Shown here one piece after another: positions 59,351 to 64,000 of a DNA stretch of 64,000 nt (position 1 is the first letter of the stretch; each line of letters begins with the position of its first letter). Made by a program: the position numbers and the translations under genes. The stretch lies in NCBI RefSeq assembly GCF_000725285.1, contig NZ_CP007161.1, forward strand, positions 2,084,213 through 2,148,212, read 5' to 3'. A model generated the notes under the pieces. The model searched no databases and was not told the DNA's origin. It saw only the letters and a program-made list of their open reading frames with translations. The DNA comes from Virgibacillus sp. SK37 (lineage in GTDB: Bacteria > Bacillota > Bacilli > Bacillales > Amphibacillaceae).

Positions 59351-61470
59351 TTGCGCTCAATTTCCTCCATTATGAATGCTTCTATTACATCGCCTTCTTT
59401 AATGTCATTAAAGTTTTTAATAGTAATTCCACACTCATAATTTTGCGCAACTTCCTTCACATCATCTTTGAAACGTTTTAAAGTATCAATTTCACCTTCA
59501 AATTGAACTACTCCATCACGAATCACTCTAACTCCTGACGATCTGGTTAATTTACCATCGGTTACATAACTTCCAGCAATCGTACCGATTTTGGAGACTT
59601 TGAAGGTCTCACGAACCTCTGCTTGCCCAATAATTTTTTCTTCAAATTCCGGATCAAGCATACCTTTCATCGCTGCTTCAATTTCCTCTATTGCTTTGTA
59701 AATAACCCGGTGTAAGCGAACATCTACTTTTTCTGATTCTGCAGCTTTCTTCGCATTCACATCTGGACGCACATTAAACCCTATAACAATTGCATTAGAT
59801 GCGGAAGCAAGAATAATATCAGATTCCGTAATTGCCCCTACACCAGTGTGGATGATTTTAATGTTGACACCTTCCACATCAATTTTTTGTAGGGATGAAG
59901 CAAGTGCTTCTGCAGAACCTTGAACATCTGCTTTTATTATAATATTTATTTCTTTCATATCGCCCTGTTTAATTTGTTCAAATAAATCATCTAAACTAAC
60001 TTTCGTTTGTTCACTTCGATTTTCTTGAATTTGTTTTTGTTGTCGAGCTTCACCAATCTGACGTGCCTTTTTCTCATCCCTAAACACAAGAAATTGATCG
60101 CCGGCTTGTGGAACCTCATTTAGCCCTGTTATTTCAACAGGTGTAGATGGTCCAGCTTCCTGTACACGTTTACCCAAATCATTTACCATTGCCCGGACAC
60201 GACCGTGAGTATGACCTACAACGATAGAGTCACCCACATGAAGAGTTCCATTCTGGACAAGCAATGTAGCTACGGAGCCTCGGCCTTTATCCAACTGAGC
60301 ATCAATCACTGTTCCGAATGCTTCACTTTTTGGATTAGCTTTCAGTTCCTCTACTTCGGAAACAAGTACGATCATCTCGAGCAAATCGTCAATTCCTTCA
60401 CCTTTGATTGCAGTAAGGTTAACGAAAATAGTATCTCCGCCCCAGTCTTCCGGGATCAATTGATATTCCGTTAATTCCTGCATCACGCGATCAGGATTTG
60501 CTCCTTCTTTATCCATTTTATTAACAGCTACAATGATAGGTACCTCAGCAGCTTTAGCATGGTTGATTGCTTCAATAGTCTGAGGCATAACTCCATCGTC
60601 TGCTGCGACTACAAGAATCGCTACATCTGTAACTTGAGCACCCCGAGACCGCATGCTTGTAAAAGCCGCGTGACCAGGTGTGTCAAGGAAAGTAATCTTT
60701 TTACCATCATTTTCTACTTGATATGCCCCGATATGCTGTGTAATACCACCAGCTTCTCCGGCAGTCACCTTTGTATGACGGATAGCGTCCAATAATGTTG
60801 TTTTTCCGTGATCCACATGTCCCATGATTGTAACAACTGCTGGTCTTTCAAGCAGATCAGCTTCATTTTCTTCAGATATATATTTGTCGAAGTCAGTATC
60901 CTCTAAAACGATTTCCTTTTCTACTTCTACATTGAATTCGGCACAGATTAACTCGATCGCATCATCATCTAAATCTTGATTTTTAGTAGCCATTACACCA
61001 AGGAACATTAATTTTTTGATGATTTCAGAAGCTTCTTTGTTTAGCTTCCCTGCTAGTTCACTTACAGTAAGCACACCACTGTATGTGATCTTTTCTGGTG
61101 TCTCTTTTTTCACAGGTTGTTGCTTAAATTCCTGCTTATTTCCTTTATTATTTCTTTGATTCTTATTATTATGTCTATTGTTTCTCTTATTATCTTGTTT
61201 CTTGAAGTTATTTGGTTTATTCACCTGTTTCCCACCTGGGTTTGGTTTAGTATCATTCTTTTTAGTTTCGCCAGATTGCTTTGAATCTGCCTTGCTATCA
61301 CTTTTTTGTGGTGTAGATTTAAATTTCTTATCTAACTTGTTAATGGTATCTGTGGAAATAGTAGACATATGATTGGATACCTCCACATCCATTTCTTTTA
61401 GATAATTAATTACATTTTTACTTGACGTATTATTTTGTTTAGCATATTCATATACACGCATTTTACTCAT
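59347..61470 (-). CDS. infB: Translation initiation factor IF-2
   Basis: 707 aa. IF2_N domains (1-50 and about 130-180) flank a Lys/Asn/Gln-rich linker (about 55-125). G domain: G1 GHVDHGKT (217-224), [15 protein letters not shown]; then domains II, III and C ([22 protein letters not shown]). It brings fMet-tRNA to the 30S subunit. Coupled to ylxP by a 4-base overlap. Confidence 0.97.
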   Translation of the reverse strand: MSKMRVYEYAKQNNTSSKNVINYLKEMDVEVSNHMSTISTDTINKLDKKFKSTPQKSDSKADSKQSGETKKNDTKPNPGGKQVNKPNNFKKQDNKRNNRHNNKNQRNNKGNKQEFKQQPVKKETPEKITYSGVLTVSELAGKLNKEASEIIKKLMFLGVMATKNQDLDDDAIELICAEFNVEVEKEIVLEDTDFDKYISEENEADLLERPAVVTIMGHVDHGKTTLLDAIRHTKVTAGEAGGITQHIGAYQVENDGKKITFLDTPGHAAFTSMRSRGAQVTDVAILVVAADDGVMPQTIEAINHAKAAEVPIIVAVNKMDKEGANPDRVMQELTEYQLIPEDWGGDTIFVNLTAIKGEGIDDLLEMIVLVSEVEELKANPKSEAFGTVIDAQLDKGRGSVATLLVQNGTLHVGDSIVVGHTHGRVRAMVNDLGKRVQEAGPSTPVEITGLNEVPQAGDQFLVFRDEKKARQIGEARQQKQIQENRSEQTKVSLDDLFEQIKQGDMKEINIIIKADVQGSAEALASSLQKIDVEGVNIKIIHTGVGAITESDIILASASNAIVIGFNVRPDVNAKKAAESEKVDVRLHRVIYKAIEEIEAAMKGMLDPEFEEKIIGQAEVRETFKVSKIGTIAGSYVTDGKLTRSSGVRVIRDGVVQFEGEIDTLKRFKDDVKEVAQNYECGITIKNFNDIKEGDVIEAFIMEEIERK

Positions 61471-61490
61471 ACGTTCACCCCCGAATTTAG

Positions 61491-61790
61491 TTACCCGAGT
61501 AAAGACTTAATCTTCTCAGCAAACCCTGCATCTAATATAGCAATGGCCACTCTCTGGGATTTTCCAATAGCATGTGATAATGTTTCTCTATCATCTACTA
61601 TTTCAAATGGTACCTTATATGTCTTGCACTTATCTGTAATTTTTTTCTTCGTCTGTGGCCCAATATCACTTGCCACTAGTACTAATTTCGCCTTCTTTTG
61701 CTGAATATCTTTAACAATGGTCTCTTCGCCTAAGGAACACTTTCTGGCTCGATAAGCCAAACCAACCATATTTAAATAGCTATTCTGCAT
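61491..61790 (-). CDS. ylxQ: YlxQ, L7Ae-family RNA-binding protein
   Basis: 99 aa from ATG at 61790 after AGAGGG; the 61808 start is rejected because it lacks a site. L7Ae/L30e fold: [44 protein letters not shown]. Relatives bind kink-turn RNA; the physiological target is unknown. It overlaps ylxR by 11 bases. Confidence 0.93.
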   Translation of the reverse strand: MQNSYLNMVGLAYRARKCSLGEETIVKDIQQKKAKLVLVASDIGPQTKKKITDKCKTYKVPFEIVDDRETLSHAIGKSQRVAIAILDAGFAEKIKSLLG

Positions 61791-62061
61791 TGGAATTACC
61801 CTCTGCAAGTTGTTTTAATTCTTCATAAATGGTTGATGATACTTCCGCATTCAATTGGCGATTAAGAATATTGGATTTCTCAGCTTTCTCTATAACATTA
61901 ATATCCAGACTCAAATAGGCTCCGCGCCCATTCTTCTTACCTGATGGGTCTACAAAAACCTCGCCTTCTTTATTACGTACTATTCTTATCAAATCTTTTT
62001 TTGGTTTTGTTTCGTTCGTAACTACGCATTTTCTTTCTGGTACTTTTCGTTTCTTATTCAT
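61780..62061 (-). CDS. ylxR: YlxR (RnpM), DUF448 RNA-binding protein
   Basis: 93 aa: RKVPERKCVVTNETKPKKDLIRIVRNKEGEVFVDPSGKKNGRGAYLSLD contains the GRGAY signature of the family. Homologues bind RNase P RNA and modulate its activity (recent family knowledge). GGAGGCTTCC precedes the ATG. It lies between nusA and ylxQ. Confidence 0.94.
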   Translation of the reverse strand: MNKKRKVPERKCVVTNETKPKKDLIRIVRNKEGEVFVDPSGKKNGRGAYLSLDINVIEKAEKSNILNRQLNAEVSSTIYEELKQLAEGNSNAE

Positions 62062-62118
62062 TTGGAAGCCTCCCTCTAATCAGGAAAACCTGGTCAGTTA
62101 CTCTATAAATTTATAGCT

Positions 62119-63225
62119 TTATTCATCATCACTAAAATCAAACAAATCTTCTTCGGCATTTAATTCTTCGGTTTCCTCCAAGAGACCTTCTTCTCTTGCT
62201 TCAGATTCGCTCTTAATATCAATTTTCCAACCAGTGAGCTTTGCAGCAAGTCTGGCATTTTGCCCTCGTTTACCAATGGCCAATGAAAGCTGATAATCAG
62301 GAACAATTACAGTCGTAGCTTTTTCCTCTTCATTGACAAGCACACGAACAACCTTAGAAGGGCTAAGTGCATTTGATACATAGACTACTGGGTCCTCTGA
62401 CCATTCTACCACATCAATTTTTTCACCCTTTAATTCGTTCACAATCGCCTGCACCCGTTGTCCTTTTTGTCCAACACATGACCCCACAGGATCTATTTCC
62501 GGATCAGGAGCATAGACGGAGATCTTAGAACGATCACCAGCTTCTCTTGCCACAGATTTAATTTCTACAATACCATCATAAATTTCTGGTACTTCCATTT
62601 CAAATAGTCGCTTTAGGAGCCCTGGGTGAGATCTGGAAATATAAATTTGAGGTCCTTTACTCGTATTTTCCACCTTTGTAACAAAAACTTTCAGACGGTC
62701 ATGTACATGGTATTCTTCTGTAGGCATTTGCTCTGCTTCAGCCAGTTTTGCTTCAATTTTACCCAAGTTGACATAGACAAATCGTGGATCTTTTCTTTGG
62801 ATAATTCCAGTCATCACATCTTCTTCGCGGTCAGAATACTCAGAGAAAATAACTCCTCTTTCAGCTTCCCTCACCCGCTGAGTAACTACTTGTTTCGCAG
62901 CTTGGGCAGCTATCCGACCAAAATCCTTAGGTGTAACTTCCACCTCTACAATATCTTCCAAATCATAATTAGGGTTTATTTCCTTGGCTTCTTCCAAGGA
63001 AATCTCTTCTTGTGAATCTTCAATTTCTTCTACAACAGTTTTTCTTGAAAAGACACCCATTTTACCAGTTTGCTCATTAAGTTCTACTCTTACGTTTGTA
63101 GCTGACTTAAAATTTTTCTTATAGGCAGAGATCAAAGCAGCTTCCAATGCTTCCATTAGAATATCTTTGTCAATTCCTTTTTCTTTTGCTAAATAATCAA
63201 TCGCGTCAAACAACTGATTTGCCAC
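62119..63225 (-). CDS. nusA: Transcription factor NusA
   Basis: 368 aa. N-terminal RNAP-binding domain (to about 130), S1 ([31 protein letters not shown]), KH1 ([19 protein letters not shown]) and KH2 ([23 protein letters not shown]). It promotes pausing and intrinsic termination and helps rRNA transcription. The acidic tail is short, and the C-terminal acidic repeats of proteobacterial NusA are absent, as in Bacillus. It follows rimP by 15 bases. Confidence 0.97.
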   Translation of the reverse strand: MANQLFDAIDYLAKEKGIDKDILMEALEAALISAYKKNFKSATNVRVELNEQTGKMGVFSRKTVVEEIEDSQEEISLEEAKEINPNYDLEDIVEVEVTPKDFGRIAAQAAKQVVTQRVREAERGVIFSEYSDREEDVMTGIIQRKDPRFVYVNLGKIEAKLAEAEQMPTEEYHVHDRLKVFVTKVENTSKGPQIYISRSHPGLLKRLFEMEVPEIYDGIVEIKSVAREAGDRSKISVYAPDPEIDPVGSCVGQKGQRVQAIVNELKGEKIDVVEWSEDPVVYVSNALSPSKVVRVLVNEEEKATTVIVPDYQLSLAIGKRGQNARLAAKLTGWKIDIKSESEAREEGLLEETEELNAEEDLFDFSDDE

Positions 63226-63240
63226 TTTTATTTTCCCCCT

Positions 63241-63711
63241 TTAAAACGTAACAGCTATTCTTGCTTTCGCTATCTTGTCATATGGTATTTCAATTTGTTT
63301 ACTTTTGGTCTTTACTTTGATTTCCAAGCTTAAGATATTATTCGTGAAATCTTTTAAAATACCTTCATATTCCTTTTCACCTTCGATGGGCTCGTATAAT
63401 TTCACATAGATGTTCTTATTTAAGTTACTACTAAAGTCATCTTTCGTTTTTAAAGGACGTTCCACTCCAGGTGAAGAGACTTCTAGGAAATATGCCTCTT
63501 TAATAGGATCTTGCTGGTCAAGCTTCTCACTAAGCTCTTCAGATACATCCCCACATTCAGTTATATCAATTCCTCCAGGTTTATCAATATATATTCGAAG
63601 AAACCAATTTTTTCCTTCTTTAACATATTCAATGTCAACTAATTCAAGCCCTTTATGTTCTAGAATGGGGTGAAGCAACTCTTCTGTTGTTTTAATTACT
63701 TGTGAACTCAC
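63241..63711 (-). CDS. rimP: RimP, ribosome maturation factor
   Basis: 156 aa: ELVDIEYVKEGKNWFLRIYIDKPGGIDITECGDVSEELSEKLDQQDPI and YFLEVSSPGVERPLKT are RimP signatures; the C-terminal SH3-like domain follows. It aids 30S assembly. The start is GTG (63709-63711) after AAAGGAGGATGAGAC. It is the first gene of the rimP-nusA-infB operon. Confidence 0.96.
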   Translation of the reverse strand: MSSQVIKTTEELLHPILEHKGLELVDIEYVKEGKNWFLRIYIDKPGGIDITECGDVSEELSEKLDQQDPIKEAYFLEVSSPGVERPLKTKDDFSSNLNKNIYVKLYEPIEGEKEYEGILKDFTNNILSLEIKVKTKSKQIEIPYDKIAKARIAVTF

Positions 63712-64000
63712 GTCTCATCCTCCTTTACTGAATTGTAATTAACCCTTATTATGAACCATCATACTATTTTTCATTTGAGCATTCCGTGAATCAATATAAA
63801 ACCCCTGCCGGCAGTTTGTGGCAAGGGAGGGAAGTTTTAACTCAAGAGTCAGCTGGAAGTATGAAGAAAGAGTGGGTGATCACCCACTCTTTTAACCGTT
63901 CGTATCATTTCTTACCAAAAAAATTATATCATAAGGGAGAATCTCTTGCAAGAAAGTGGGTATAAATAGTATTTCCGGTTAACAGAAAGACTAAACATCT
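63712..64000. other. Leader/intergenic region upstream of rimP
   Basis: No ORF. Besides the terminator at 63867-63892 there is an imperfect hairpin at about 63802-63832 (CCCCTGCC with GGCAAGGG) followed by a T run on the minus strand, which could be a second terminator or an attenuator before the rimP operon. No clear promoter was identified. Confidence 0.4.
63867..63892 (-). terminator. Terminator of the gene beyond the right edge (polC expected)
   Basis: AAAGAGTGGGTGATCACCCACTCTTT is a perfect 26-bp palindrome with a following T run. By synteny the gene to the right is polC, but it is outside the window. Confidence 0.8.

Noticed and set aside
63712-63866. Sigma-A promoter of rimP-nusA
   Set aside because: A TATGAT-like -10 is present but no acceptable -35 at 16-18 bases; the operon may be read from upstream.

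Overview
The window looks like a core chromosomal segment of a low-GC, endospore-forming Bacillaceae bacterium. Protein sequences and very acidic, Asn/Gln-rich linkers (for example in RodZ) suggest a salt-tolerant Oceanobacillus/Virgibacillus-type organism; this placement is inference. Nearly every gene is on the minus strand; lexA and one or two tentative micro-ORFs are the exceptions. Gene order follows the Bacillus subtilis map read backwards, from the ccdA/tkt/lexA region at the left to the nusA/rimP region at the right.

Layout, left to right: ccdA (cut by the window edge), yneF, sirA, tkt, then the SOS divergon (ynzC, yneB, a 30-codon membrane microgene in the yneA slot, and lexA on the plus strand). 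Next come glnA-glnR, ynbB, hflX and spoVK. The RNA and DNA repair group follows: hfq, miaA, a Dps-type ferritin, mutL, mutS. Then cotE, ricA(ymcA), miaB, spoVS, ymdB, rny, recA, cinA, pgsA, rodZ, ymfK, ymfJ, ymfI and the M16 pair ymfH/ymfF. A BMP-type nucleoside ABC transporter (nupQ, nupP, nupO, bmp lipoprotein) with a GntR regulator precedes spoIIIE, ylzJ, tepA, dapA, dapG, asd and the dipicolinate synthase genes dpaB/dpaA. After these come ymxH with a coupled 38-codon ORF, mlpA, ylxY, a decayed IS200-type element, pnp, rpsO, ribF, truB, rbfA, ylxP, infB, ylxQ, ylxR, nusA and rimP.

The genes fall into four working sets. The first is the SOS response and DNA repair (lexA, recA, mutSL, yneB). 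The second is sporulation: SirA, SpoVK, CotE, SpoVS, SpoIIIE, DpaAB, with Asd/DapG/DapA feeding DPA and lysine synthesis. The third is RNA metabolism (Rny, PNPase, Hfq, MiaA/MiaB, NusA, RimP, RbfA, TruB). The fourth is nitrogen control (GlnR/GlnA). Regulatory sites readable in the DNA include three LexA-type sites in the lexA divergon and one upstream of recA, two GlnR sites on a near-consensus glnRA promoter, a cre-like palindrome before bmp, a sigma-K-like promoter before dpaA, and hairpin terminators after most transcription units.

The accessory content is small. Four long, GC-richer, non-coding repeats share imperfect inverted ends and internal blocks; they lie at about 1413-2083, 11985-12493, 22010-22480 and 49993-50808. 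One is interrupted by a 184-bp element with 15-bp inverted repeats. An IS200-like transposase at 53355-53912 is broken by an in-frame TAG. The best candidates for undescribed biology are the 30-aa SOS-controlled membrane microprotein that replaces LysM-containing YneA, the 38-aa ORF coupled to ymxH, and the fold-back repeat family. I see no CRISPR array, prophage, rRNA or tRNA gene.
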